Origin: Epilithonimonas sp042695135 | GTDB lineage: Bacteria; Bacteroidota; Bacteroidia; Flavobacteriales; Weeksellaceae | Direction of reading: 5' to 3' | NCBI RefSeq assembly: GCF_042695135.1 | Contig: NZ_CP170547.1 | Coordinates: forward strand, 1,116,001 to 1,180,000 | DNA length: 64,000 nt | In this document: piece after piece, positions 6,863 through 15,400 of the stretch | Layout of the letters: each line of letters opens with the position of its first letter | Numbering within the stretch: the first letter of the stretch is position 1 | The notes under the pieces: generated by a model | What the model was told of the DNA's origin: nothing | What the model saw: only the letters and a program-made list of their open reading frames with translations | Database searches by the model: none | Program-made: the position numbers and the translations under genes

Positions 6863-8473
6863 TTATGAATGAAAATCAGGATTTATCTTGAGATCATTCA
6901 GGTCCAACTGCATTTCCGCTTTTCTAATTTCTTCATCCTCATAATATTTTTCTTTCCTCATCTGGAAGATCTCGACTCTTTGTCTGTCATAGATTTCCTT
7001 TAATATCGTTTCGAATTTATCGATTTCCTGCGAAGTGCAATTGTTGCATTCCAGTAGATCTAATTGATTTTCGGTGTTCTCGGTTTCCATAGATATCTGC
7101 ATCTGATAATTTCTCAACAGGTTGCTTTTTTTCAGGATATCGGTATAATTAGAATTAATGTGATTTAAGGCCAGTCTATTAAGTCTGATCTGTATCTGTG
7201 CTTCCTGTTGTTCCTGTGGCAAGACAACATCCAGCGGCGGGATATCCAGTTTTTTGACGATAAAAGGCAATGTAAGTCCCTGAACAACCAACGTTATGAA
7301 AATAACTATAAATGTGATGAATAAGATTAGGTTTCTATGAGGGAAAGCCGTTCCGTCCGGCAAAAGATAGGGAATAGAAAGAGCTGTTGCCAAAGAAACC
7401 ACGCCTCGCATTCCTGCCCATCCAATTACAAGTGGACCTTTCCAGCCGGGATTCTGTTCTTTTCTTACAGATTTGAAAAGCCATCTTGGAACAAAAGCAG
7501 CCGGATATATCCATAAAAATCGGATGACAATAACAACAAAACTTATGATAACACCATATTTGATACCTTGAATCAGCGATGCTTCTTCCAGTTTATTAAT
7601 AATTGAAGGAAGAGATAATCCGATTAAGATGAAAACCATAGCATTCATCACGAAAATGACCGTTGTCCAGACACCAAGCATATTAAGACGTGTATTGCCG
7701 TTTTTGAAGATCTCGTGAGATCTGTAAGAGATGAAAAGTCCACCTGTAACCACAGCCATTACTCCTGAAAAATGAAATTGTTCTGCGCCCAAATAAAGGA
7801 TGTAAGGTGTCATTATTGTAAGTGCCGCATCAATTGCCGAAGTCGTGGGAAGAAAACGGTGGACCAGATACATCAATCCGCCACCAATTAATCCAAAGAC
7901 AATTCCCATCCCTGCAACAAGAAAAAACTGCCCGACAGCCTCGTGCATAGAAAAACCCCCGGTCAAAATCGCAGCCAAAGCAAACCTGAATACAATAAGA
8001 GATGAAGCATCATTTACAAGACTCTCACCTTCCAAAATACTTACGATTCTTTTTGGGACTGGTAATCCTTTCAAAACGGTAGTTGCAGCAACAGCATCCG
8101 GCGGAGAAATAATGCCTCCTAAAAGAAATCCAAGTGCCAATGTAAATCCCGGAATCATAGCCCGAGAAAGATAAGCCACAATAACAGATGTTGCAAACAC
8201 CAATCCAAATGCCAGCAAAGAAATAGGCCTTTTCCATTTCCAGAAGTCGTTCCAGGAGGTGTACCAGGCGGCTTCATATAAAAGAGGCGGGAGGAAGATC
8301 AGGAAAACCAATTCAGGATCCAGTTCTATCTCGGGGATGCCCGGTAATAAGCTGATAACCAATCCGGCGATAACCAAAAAAATGGGATAGGCGATTTTCA
8401 TTTTCCGGGCAACCATTACCATCAGGAAAACGGAAAACAATAACGCCAGAATCAATAATAAGTTATGATGCAT
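6863..8473 (-). CDS. Na+/H+ antiporter, CPA1 (NhaP) family
   Basis: An inner-membrane exchanger of cytoplasmic Na+ (or K+) for external protons, used in pH and salt balance. About twelve hydrophobic segments fill residues 1-405. The CPA1 marks are GGIISPPDAVAAT with Asp126 and the transport-site pair Asn154-Asp155 in EGESLVNDASSL. A charged cytoplasmic tail of about 130 residues follows, with predicted helices but no recognised TrkA or CBS domain. The 536-residue length is ordinary for bacterial NhaP-type proteins with a tail. The gene stands alone, and 245 bases to the next gene hold no feature I can name. Confidence 0.92.
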   Translation of the reverse strand: MHHNLLLILALLFSVFLMVMVARKMKIAYPIFLVIAGLVISLLPGIPEIELDPELVFLIFLPPLLYEAAWYTSWNDFWKWKRPISLLAFGLVFATSVIVAYLSRAMIPGFTLALGFLLGGIISPPDAVAATTVLKGLPVPKRIVSILEGESLVNDASSLIVFRFALAAILTGGFSMHEAVGQFFLVAGMGIVFGLIGGGLMYLVHRFLPTTSAIDAALTIMTPYILYLGAEQFHFSGVMAVVTGGLFISYRSHEIFKNGNTRLNMLGVWTTVIFVMNAMVFILIGLSLPSIINKLEEASLIQGIKYGVIISFVVIVIRFLWIYPAAFVPRWLFKSVRKEQNPGWKGPLVIGWAGMRGVVSLATALSIPYLLPDGTAFPHRNLILFITFIVIFITLVVQGLTLPFIVKKLDIPPLDVVLPQEQQEAQIQIRLNRLALNHINSNYTDILKKSNLLRNYQMQISMETENTENQLDLLECNNCTSQEIDKFETILKEIYDRQRVEIFQMRKEKYYEDEEIRKAEMQLDLNDLKINPDFHS

Positions 8474-8718
8474 TGTATATAATCGTGATTAATTTTATTG
8501 TAAAAATATCATTCTATAAATTAAAATCCTAAATATTGACAGAATTAAATTATAAAGTAAATCCTATTGCCGGAATTTTAAATTAATACATTAATTATAA
8601 GTAAGTTATAGGCGTATTTGGTTAATAAGTTTTATTTTTAGGTTTTATAATTTAGAATGTCAAATTGTAACAAATTTCCCATTATCAATACATATAGAAC
8701 AAATATTACTATCAAGAA

Positions 8719-10743
8719 ATGAAAAAGATCTCACTTACAGCATTAATGTTAGCTTCTTTGGTAAGCACTGTTTCTGCTCAGAGCAAGCAACAGGCTCTGG
8801 AACTTAATCTTATGGATACTTCCGTTCGTCCGCAAGACGATTTCTATAACTATGTCAACGGAACCTGGATGAAAACTGCTAAAATTCCTGCGGATAAACC
8901 AAGCTGGGGTTCTTTCACGCAGTTGAGAGAAACTACGGATAATAATTCTCTTGTACTTTTGGACAACATTCTGAAAGAAAAATATGCAACAGGTACCGAA
9001 GGGCAGAAAATACAGGCGCTTTATGAGACTTATATGGATATGAACAAGCGTAATGCTGATGGTCTCAATCCCGTTAAAGCAGATCTTGCTAAAATTGATG
9101 GTATCAAAAATCTTGCAGACCTTCAAAAATATCTTGTTGATGCCACCAAAAGAGGCGACAATACTTTTTATGAATGGGGTGTAGATGGCGATCTTAAAGA
9201 TTCTAAGATGAATGCCGTTTACTTAGGTGATGCATCTTTGGGTCTTGGAAGAGATTACTACCAAAAAGATTCTCCGAAGAATACAGAAACTATCGAGGAG
9301 TACAAAAAATATGTTGCACAGGTTCTTACAGAGATCGGATACAAAAATAGTACTGTAGTAGCAGGACAAATTGTTGATTTCGAAAAGAAAATGGCAAAAA
9401 CACTTTTGACAAACGAGCAGATCCGTGATGCTACTTTACAATACAACCCGAAAACATTACTGGAATTAAAAGCATTGGTGAAAAATGTAGACCTTCCAAA
9501 ATATCTTGCTGAGGTTGGCGTGAAAACAGACAAAGTGATTATCGGTGAGCTTGGTTATTATAAAAACCTTGATACATTCTTGACAGAGAAAAACATTCCT
9601 TTGATCAAGGATTATCTGAAATTTAATCTGGTATCAGGAAGTGCCGGTTACCTTAATCAGAAATTGGACGATATGAAGTTTGATTTCTACAGCAAATATC
9701 TGCAAGGCCAGAAAGAACAGAGAGCAATGAACAAAAGAGCTTTAGGTTTGATTAATGGTGTTGTAGGAGAGGCTTTTGGAAAGGTATATGTTGAGAAATA
9801 TTTCACGCCGGAAGCTAAAGCGCAGATGCTTACTTATATCGATTATCTGAAGAAAAGTTTTGGTGTTCACATCAACGGTTTGACCTGGATGTCATCTACA
9901 ACTAAACAGAAGGCTCTTGATAAGCTAAATAAATTTACAGTTAAGATCGCATACCCGGACAAATGGAAAGACTATTCTAAACTGAACCTTAAATCTGAAA
10001 AAGATGGCGGAACGCTATATTCTAACTTGGTCAATGTTTCCAACTGGCATTATGAAAAAGAATTAGAAAAAGTTGGTAAGCCGGTAGATAAAACAGAATG
10101 GGGGATGTCTCCGCAGACTGTCAATGCCTATTACAATCCGGTAAATAACGAGATCGTTTTCCCAGCAGCAATTCTTCAACCGCCTTTCTTCAACCCGAAT
10201 GCTGATGCAGCTGTTAATTTTGGAGGAATTGGTGCGGTAATCGGTCACGAGATGACTCACGGTTTTGATGATAGCGGCGCTCAGTTCGATGGCGATGGTA
10301 ATCTTACCGACTGGTGGACTGCCGAGGATAAAGCTAACTTTGAGAAAGCAACAAAAAGTTTGGCTTCTCAATATGACAAATATGAGCCTGCAAAAGATGT
10401 GAAGGTAAACGGAACATTCACGAACGGGGAAAATATTGCCGATCTTGGCGGTGTTAACATCGCTTATGACGCATTACAAATGTACCTGAAAGATAAAGGA
10501 GCTCCTGGTAAAATTGACGGATATACGCCGGATCAGAGATTCTTCCTTAGCTGGGCAACAGTTTGGAGAACTTTATCAACAGATAAGTATCTTAGCAATC
10601 AGGTAAAAACAGATCCGCATTCTCCCGGGTTCTTCAGAAGTTTCGGGCCTTTGGTTAATACAGAAGCATTCTACAAAGCTTTTGACCTGAAAGAAGGTGA
10701 TAAGCTTTATAAAAAACCGGAAGAAAGAGTTAAAATCTGGTAA
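8719..10743 (+). CDS. M13 family zinc metallopeptidase (neprilysin/PepO-like)
   Basis: A 674-residue zinc endopeptidase that cuts short peptides, exported by a signal peptide ending near residue 20 (TVSAQ). The N-terminal M13_N domain begins with the phrase DDFYNYVNGTW, close to a universal M13 signature. The catalytic domain holds HEMTH at 510-514 in the phrase VIGHEMTHGFDDSG and the third zinc ligand Glu571 in ENIADLGG. The C-terminal CRVW box of animal enzymes is represented by the final RVKIW. In Bacteroidota these proteins sit in the periplasm or outer membrane. It is monocistronic, with a strong terminator after it. Confidence 0.94.
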   Translation: MKKISLTALMLASLVSTVSAQSKQQALELNLMDTSVRPQDDFYNYVNGTWMKTAKIPADKPSWGSFTQLRETTDNNSLVLLDNILKEKYATGTEGQKIQALYETYMDMNKRNADGLNPVKADLAKIDGIKNLADLQKYLVDATKRGDNTFYEWGVDGDLKDSKMNAVYLGDASLGLGRDYYQKDSPKNTETIEEYKKYVAQVLTEIGYKNSTVVAGQIVDFEKKMAKTLLTNEQIRDATLQYNPKTLLELKALVKNVDLPKYLAEVGVKTDKVIIGELGYYKNLDTFLTEKNIPLIKDYLKFNLVSGSAGYLNQKLDDMKFDFYSKYLQGQKEQRAMNKRALGLINGVVGEAFGKVYVEKYFTPEAKAQMLTYIDYLKKSFGVHINGLTWMSSTTKQKALDKLNKFTVKIAYPDKWKDYSKLNLKSEKDGGTLYSNLVNVSNWHYEKELEKVGKPVDKTEWGMSPQTVNAYYNPVNNEIVFPAAILQPPFFNPNADAAVNFGGIGAVIGHEMTHGFDDSGAQFDGDGNLTDWWTAEDKANFEKATKSLASQYDKYEPAKDVKVNGTFTNGENIADLGGVNIAYDALQMYLKDKGAPGKIDGYTPDQRFFLSWATVWRTLSTDKYLSNQVKTDPHSPGFFRSFGPLVNTEAFYKAFDLKEGDKLYKKPEERVKIW

Positions 10744-10765
10744 GATAAAATCAGATATCATAAAT

Positions 10766-10795
10766 AAGTCCTGTGAATTTCGCAGGACTTTTTTT
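10766..10795 (+). terminator. Terminator after the M13 peptidase
   Basis: An eight-base-pair stem AAGTCCTG/CAGGACTT with a T-run follows the stop by 23 bases. Confidence 0.85.
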
Positions 10796-10962
10796 GGTGA
10801 TTAAAATTTATTGATATTAATTATATAACTAATCATTAGGTTATTTCTGATTTTATAATCAATAATGTACAACACATAAATTGGCGAAATATTAAATGTT
10901 TTATGGAAGAAAAATCAGCTTTATTACTCTTCACTAAAGTATAAATATTACGGACAGAATAT

Positions 10963-10990
10963 AAAAAAGCCCACTCAATTGAGTGGGCTT
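10963..10990 (-). terminator. Terminator of the subtilase operon
   Basis: A perfect 24-base palindrome (10967-10990, centre CAATTG) precedes a T-run on the minus strand, 23 bases after the subtilase stop. Confidence 0.85.
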
Positions 10991-11013
10991 AATATTATTA
11001 TAATTCTAAAGAA

Positions 11014-12858
11014 TTATTTTTTGATCGCTTTGAAAGATTTTACACTTCCGTCTTCCATTTGAAGATTTACGATATATAAACCTGTTTTCAAGTTAGAAAG
11101 ATTAAGTTCTGCTGAAGGAGCAAGAGTTTTAACCTGTCTTCCGGAGATGTCATTTACAGATACAGATTTAACACCTTTCACATCAGAGATCTTAAGAACA
11201 TCTGTGAATGGGTTAGGATATACAGAGATGCTTGTGCTATCCAATAAAGTGTTTTTCTTTTTTAACTGATTTGTTAGCGGGAAACCTGTCTCATTAAAAC
11301 TTGAACAAGTATCTGTGTTGCTAATATAAAATGAATGACTTTTCCCAGTTCCTGGTTCTAATAAAGTATTTGTTTCAAGTTTTATTCCTTTTTTTGCTTT
11401 GAAGTTAATATTGGAAGAGCCTGTAAAACTTTCATTCTGAATTTTAATATGTTCAGGAGAATTAACTAGCTCAAAATTCCATCTATTAAAATTTTTGTTT
11501 TCAATTAAAACTTCTCCTCCATTTGCAGGATTCATTTGCCAAGCCATTTTATTTGCCTTACCTGCGTCTAATCTACCTGCTCCTAAAAGTCCAGCAAAAG
11601 CTTGATTGAGTGGAATTTGATCTATATCTGCAGAAGTTAACTTTAGAATTGTTTCTGCTTCTAATGGAGAGAGACAATTGTTAGATGCAAATAAAAGAGA
11701 TAATGCTCCTGAAACAATAGGCGCCGCAATTGATGTTCCCACAAAAGCTTGGGTAAAACATTCATCACAATCTGATCGGGGCATCGGAATTATATTACAA
11801 GCTGGTGCAACTATATCTACAGCATCATAATGTGAAAATGATTCTTCTTGTGTTGCATAATTATAGTAGTGAACATCTTTTACGTTTGTTGTAATTCCTG
11901 AATTAATTTCATTCAAATGTCCTACTCCGCTTACCGATATAACATTATCATAAGCTGCAGGATATACTTTATATGATGGTGAACCACATGGGTAGCTACC
12001 ATTTCCAGCAGCTGCTACAAGAACTGTCCCATTATTATAAATTTCATTAATTGCTGTTTGGCTTTGAGGGATAGAACTACATGATTCTGCCCAACTCATA
12101 TTTATAATCCTCGCTCCATTTGCAGACAATTTTTTAAGGCTATCCCAACTACTATCAGTTGTCACTAAAAGTCTATTGTTAAAGCCTATCGAAGATCCTC
12201 CAAAATTATTATCTGTTTTTGCACCTGCTAAGCCGGCAATCACATTTCCATGATGTCCTGGGTCAGTATTTGTTACAGTCTGGCCAGGTATGGTTGATAT
12301 TTTATTCTCAAATTCTTTGTGAGTCAGACGAAAACCACTATCTGCAATACCAACAGTAATACTATCTCCTTTAGAATAATCCCAAGCCTCTCGTGCATTG
12401 ATAAGATCCCAATGCGTATGCGCAAGATCATATGGCCACAAATAATAATCGTTAGGAGTATATAAAATATTTTTATAGTTTTCAACACTATATATTTTAG
12501 GCGTTTCCATTGTTTTTATTTCCAAAAATGGCTGATCTAAAATTTCAATTTTATTATAAGTAACAATATCGTTTTCATTTGAAGATATAAAATCGTTAAA
12601 ATCAGTTACTGTTTTGAATTCTATAAGTGATGTATTTTTGAGAGATTCTGTTGTATATTCTGAGAAAGCTTCCTTATATTGTAAAACCTCTAACCTATGA
12701 CTATTAAAGCTAATGATTTTTGTACTTTGATTTTGTCTTGTAATAACGGGCTTATTACTTGGATTGGCAAATTCTATATAGTACGTATATTTAATACTTT
12801 GGGAAGGAATAAAAATACAAAGCCATAATAAACCAAAAATAAAAATTTTTGTTTTCAT
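11014..12858 (-). CDS. T9SS-exported subtilisin-like serine protease (S8)
   Basis: A 614-residue secreted protease. After a signal peptide (about 1-20) and a propeptide-like region to about 150 comes an S8 domain. Its catalytic triad is Asp173 in VGIADSGF, His203 in GHHGNVIAG and Ser376 in FVGTSIAAP. The C-terminal 72 residues, from SISVYPNPF to the end, are a type A T9SS sorting domain that directs export across the outer membrane and attachment or release at the surface. That domain is nearly identical in DNA to those of the next three cargo genes. Its start is only 4 bases after the end of the 12863-13423 gene, indicating one transcript. Confidence 0.92.
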   Translation of the reverse strand: MKTKIFIFGLLWLCIFIPSQSIKYTYYIEFANPSNKPVITRQNQSTKIISFNSHRLEVLQYKEAFSEYTTESLKNTSLIEFKTVTDFNDFISSNENDIVTYNKIEILDQPFLEIKTMETPKIYSVENYKNILYTPNDYYLWPYDLAHTHWDLINAREAWDYSKGDSITVGIADSGFRLTHKEFENKISTIPGQTVTNTDPGHHGNVIAGLAGAKTDNNFGGSSIGFNNRLLVTTDSSWDSLKKLSANGARIINMSWAESCSSIPQSQTAINEIYNNGTVLVAAAGNGSYPCGSPSYKVYPAAYDNVISVSGVGHLNEINSGITTNVKDVHYYNYATQEESFSHYDAVDIVAPACNIIPMPRSDCDECFTQAFVGTSIAAPIVSGALSLLFASNNCLSPLEAETILKLTSADIDQIPLNQAFAGLLGAGRLDAGKANKMAWQMNPANGGEVLIENKNFNRWNFELVNSPEHIKIQNESFTGSSNINFKAKKGIKLETNTLLEPGTGKSHSFYISNTDTCSSFNETGFPLTNQLKKKNTLLDSTSISVYPNPFTDVLKISDVKGVKSVSVNDISGRQVKTLAPSAELNLSNLKTGLYIVNLQMEDGSVKSFKAIKK

Positions 12859-12862
12859 ACTT

Positions 12863-13423
12863 TTATTTTTTTATTATTGACTCCAATTGATTTATTTTCT
12901 TATTCTGCTCTATCAGATGTAATGTCAACTCTTCTACTTTTTTCAGAAGAAGAATGTTCATTTCTTTTAGTTCTATTCCATTTTTGATGGCCTCTTCTGT
13001 CGTTGGTACTTCTGGAAGGTGACCATTTATATTAATGTACTTTTCTACTTCCTGCAATGACATCAGTTTGTAATCTTTTGCAAAAACATAATCTGCCCAG
13101 CCATTTTCAGCTGCTATCTCTACTTTTACTTTTTCTGTTTTGATGCCGTCTTTTACGTATAATTTATAAGGATCAATTATGCATTCACCACCAAGATCTA
13201 CGCAACCAATATCGGGCGTTGTATTTATAGTACCTATTGATATTTTACCGCTAATATTAATTCTCATTGCTTCGTTATTATCTACTTTAAAAACTAAAGA
13301 TCTACTGTCTGTAGTACCAATAAAGTTGGGCCCTCCAACTGTTCCTGAATTTCCTGTTAAAGACCATTGTGCATTTGCAGATAATGTACATAGGATTCCC
13401 ATTAGAATAATTATTTTTTTCAT
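12863..13423 (-). CDS. Secreted protein with tail-fibre-like C-terminus
   Basis: A 186-residue protein with a signal peptide (to about residue 18, LSANAQ). The middle is beta-rich and the end is a long helical coiled coil. The phrase LMSLQEVEKYININGHLPEV followed by an acidic helix and a leucine-rich heptad stretch is common in Bacteroidota secreted proteins annotated as tail-fibre or endosialidase-chaperone-like. It has no T9SS sorting domain. The gene is first in an apparent two-gene unit with the subtilase (4-base gap), so it may be a partner or substrate of that protease, which is inference. Confidence 0.55.
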   Translation of the reverse strand: MKKIIILMGILCTLSANAQWSLTGNSGTVGGPNFIGTTDSRSLVFKVDNNEAMRINISGKISIGTINTTPDIGCVDLGGECIIDPYKLYVKDGIKTEKVKVEIAAENGWADYVFAKDYKLMSLQEVEKYININGHLPEVPTTEEAIKNGIELKEMNILLLKKVEELTLHLIEQNKKINQLESIIKK

Positions 13424-13590
13424 AGTATATAATTTATTTGTTTAATGATTCTCTAATTTATAACTTTATTTTTGGATGTAGTATATTAATTTTAACATAA
13501 AATTTAGTGATATTAATAATTAACAGATTGTTGATGTTGTATTTAATATGGATTCATAAAATCTAAATGAATTAATAAAGTATTAATAAT

Positions 13591-13623
13591 AAAAAAGCCG
13601 CCTCGTTTTAAACGTGGCGGCTT
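13591..13623 (-). terminator. Terminator after the 532-residue GEVED protein
   Basis: The arms AAGCCGCC and GGCGGCTT, extended by CGT/ACG across one T-T mismatch, are followed by a T-run on the minus strand. Confidence 0.85.
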
Positions 13624-13647
13624 GCATATTGAGATAATTCTAAAGAA

Positions 13648-15246
13648 TTATTTTTTGATTGCTTTGAAAGATTTTACACTTCCGTCTTCCATTTGAAGAT
13701 TTACGATATATAAACCTGTTTTCAAGTTAGAAAGGTTAAGCTCTGCAGAAGGAGCAAGAGTTTTAACCTGTCTTCCGGAGATATCATTTACAGAAACAGA
13801 TTTAACACCTTTTACATCAGAGATCTTAAGAACATCTGTGAATGGATTAGGATATACAGAGATGCTGTTTTTGTTTACATCAGATACCGCTAATGCACTT
13901 TGATAATTGATTGTATAATCTTCTGCCTGACCGTTGATCATATTTGCACAAGCTGTCAATAGCGGCGTGTTAGGTGTAGTAGATGCCGTACTGCTAAAGT
14001 TGTATTTAATTCTCATGAATTTTTTTCCAAGGGAAGTTCCAGAAGGAATAGTAATGTTACCTGTCAAACTAACTGGATTAGTTGTTACACCTCCAATACT
14101 AACTTTTGTAGCAGCAGTATTAAAATACGCTTCTCCTACATCATCAAAATCACCATCGTTATTCCAGTCAATAAATACGGACATTGCCCATCCATTTGCT
14201 GTATTACCGTTAGTTGTACCTAAGATAGTCAATGGAACAGTAGTCACATTGTCTTTCACAACGAATTCTGTGGTTGTAAAGTCTTGATGAACAGGGAATG
14301 AACCAATAGTAGTAGCTGTTGGATCAGAAGTGTTTGTTGTTCCTGAGAAAGTTACAGATTTGATTGGTGCAATTGCAGTTGGCGCAGTAGATGTTAAAGG
14401 ACCGCAATGTACAACAGATGAGTTTGTCATAAACATAATCTCCTGGCAACCTGTTGCATCTCCCTGGTCATTGGTAGCTACAATTTTTGCGTAGTAAGTT
14501 TTGTTAGGCTGAAGAGCAACATTTAATAATGTTGAGATTCCTACTACAGAAGTATTTACAACATCTGAACCGCCGGAAGTAGTCCCCACAGTGATTTTAT
14601 ATTGAGCAGCGTTTGGAACAACATTCCACGTCAAACCAACCGTTCCGGATGCAACTGTTGCACCGTTGGTAGGATTAGTAAATGCAGCACAGGCAGGAGG
14701 GGAAGTTACAACACTTTGAGCTACAGCTATGTCATCAATATAAAGTGTACCCACAGTTGATCCTGTTCTCGCCATCCAGCTTCCAACAGCATATGTTCTA
14801 TTTGGGTCAAATGTTCCGGCAGGAATGGTAGCACTTACTGTACCGCACGTCGTAACTGCAGCTGCTGTAAGACTGACACCTGTCCCAACTGTAAAGATGG
14901 TATAGTTATTTGCATCTTCATTATATAATGCATAAGCAACATATAACGTTCCTGTAAGACCTGCCGATTTCTTATATTTTATGCTAAGATTCAAGGCTTG
15001 ACCATTGTTGGTCTGTCCATTCATATCGCCTAATTCCAGAAGATCACCAAGCCAACCGGTTTGTGTAACGGTACTGCTGTAAGTTAATGCTCCTGAGGTA
15101 GTTCCACTACAAAAATTAGTAGTATCAAATGTACCGCCGCCAAATTGTAAAAGACCTGTAGGGTCTTCAAAATCTTGAGTGAAGTTAAGTTGGGCATTCA
15201 CTCCAATACCTAATGCCAAAAGGCAAGAGAATAGAATTTTTTTCAT
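13648..15246 (-). CDS. T9SS surface protein, one Fn3-like and one GEVED domain
   Basis: A 532-residue exported protein with no catalytic motif. A signal peptide (1-18, GVNAQ) is followed by a jelly-roll-like N-terminal domain (about 20-180) that contains FIDDI-type metal or ligand loops. A fibronectin-like domain follows (about 185-275). Next is a GEVED domain (about 280-450) recognised from FIDWNNDGDFDD and GQAEDYTI. The last 72 residues are the type A T9SS sorting domain. Such proteins usually act as adhesins or glycan- or protein-binding modules at the surface. It shares architecture and N-terminal similarity with the next gene upstream, of which it looks like a shorter paralogue. It is a single-gene unit with its own terminator. 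Confidence 0.8.
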   Translation of the reverse strand: MKKILFSCLLALGIGVNAQLNFTQDFEDPTGLLQFGGGTFDTTNFCSGTTSGALTYSSTVTQTGWLGDLLELGDMNGQTNNGQALNLSIKYKKSAGLTGTLYVAYALYNEDANNYTIFTVGTGVSLTAAAVTTCGTVSATIPAGTFDPNRTYAVGSWMARTGSTVGTLYIDDIAVAQSVVTSPPACAAFTNPTNGATVASGTVGLTWNVVPNAAQYKITVGTTSGGSDVVNTSVVGISTLLNVALQPNKTYYAKIVATNDQGDATGCQEIMFMTNSSVVHCGPLTSTAPTAIAPIKSVTFSGTTNTSDPTATTIGSFPVHQDFTTTEFVVKDNVTTVPLTILGTTNGNTANGWAMSVFIDWNNDGDFDDVGEAYFNTAATKVSIGGVTTNPVSLTGNITIPSGTSLGKKFMRIKYNFSSTASTTPNTPLLTACANMINGQAEDYTINYQSALAVSDVNKNSISVYPNPFTDVLKISDVKGVKSVSVNDISGRQVKTLAPSAELNLSNLKTGLYIVNLQMEDGSVKSFKAIKK

Positions 15247-15342
15247 AATATTATAAATTTATTAAAACTGATACGAATATAAAATAATTTTTCTTTTTAA
15301 AAAAGAATATTAACATTAAAAGCAGATAAAACTTACGATAAT

Positions 15343-15375
15343 AAAAAAGCCGTCTCGTTTATTACGAGACGGCTT
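15343..15375 (-). terminator. Terminator after the 766-residue GEVED protein
   Basis: A 12-bp perfect stem AAGCCGTCTCGT/ACGAGACGGCTT is followed by a T-run on the minus strand. Confidence 0.9.
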
Positions 15376-15400
15376 CATTATTTTAATAATTTATTTAAAA

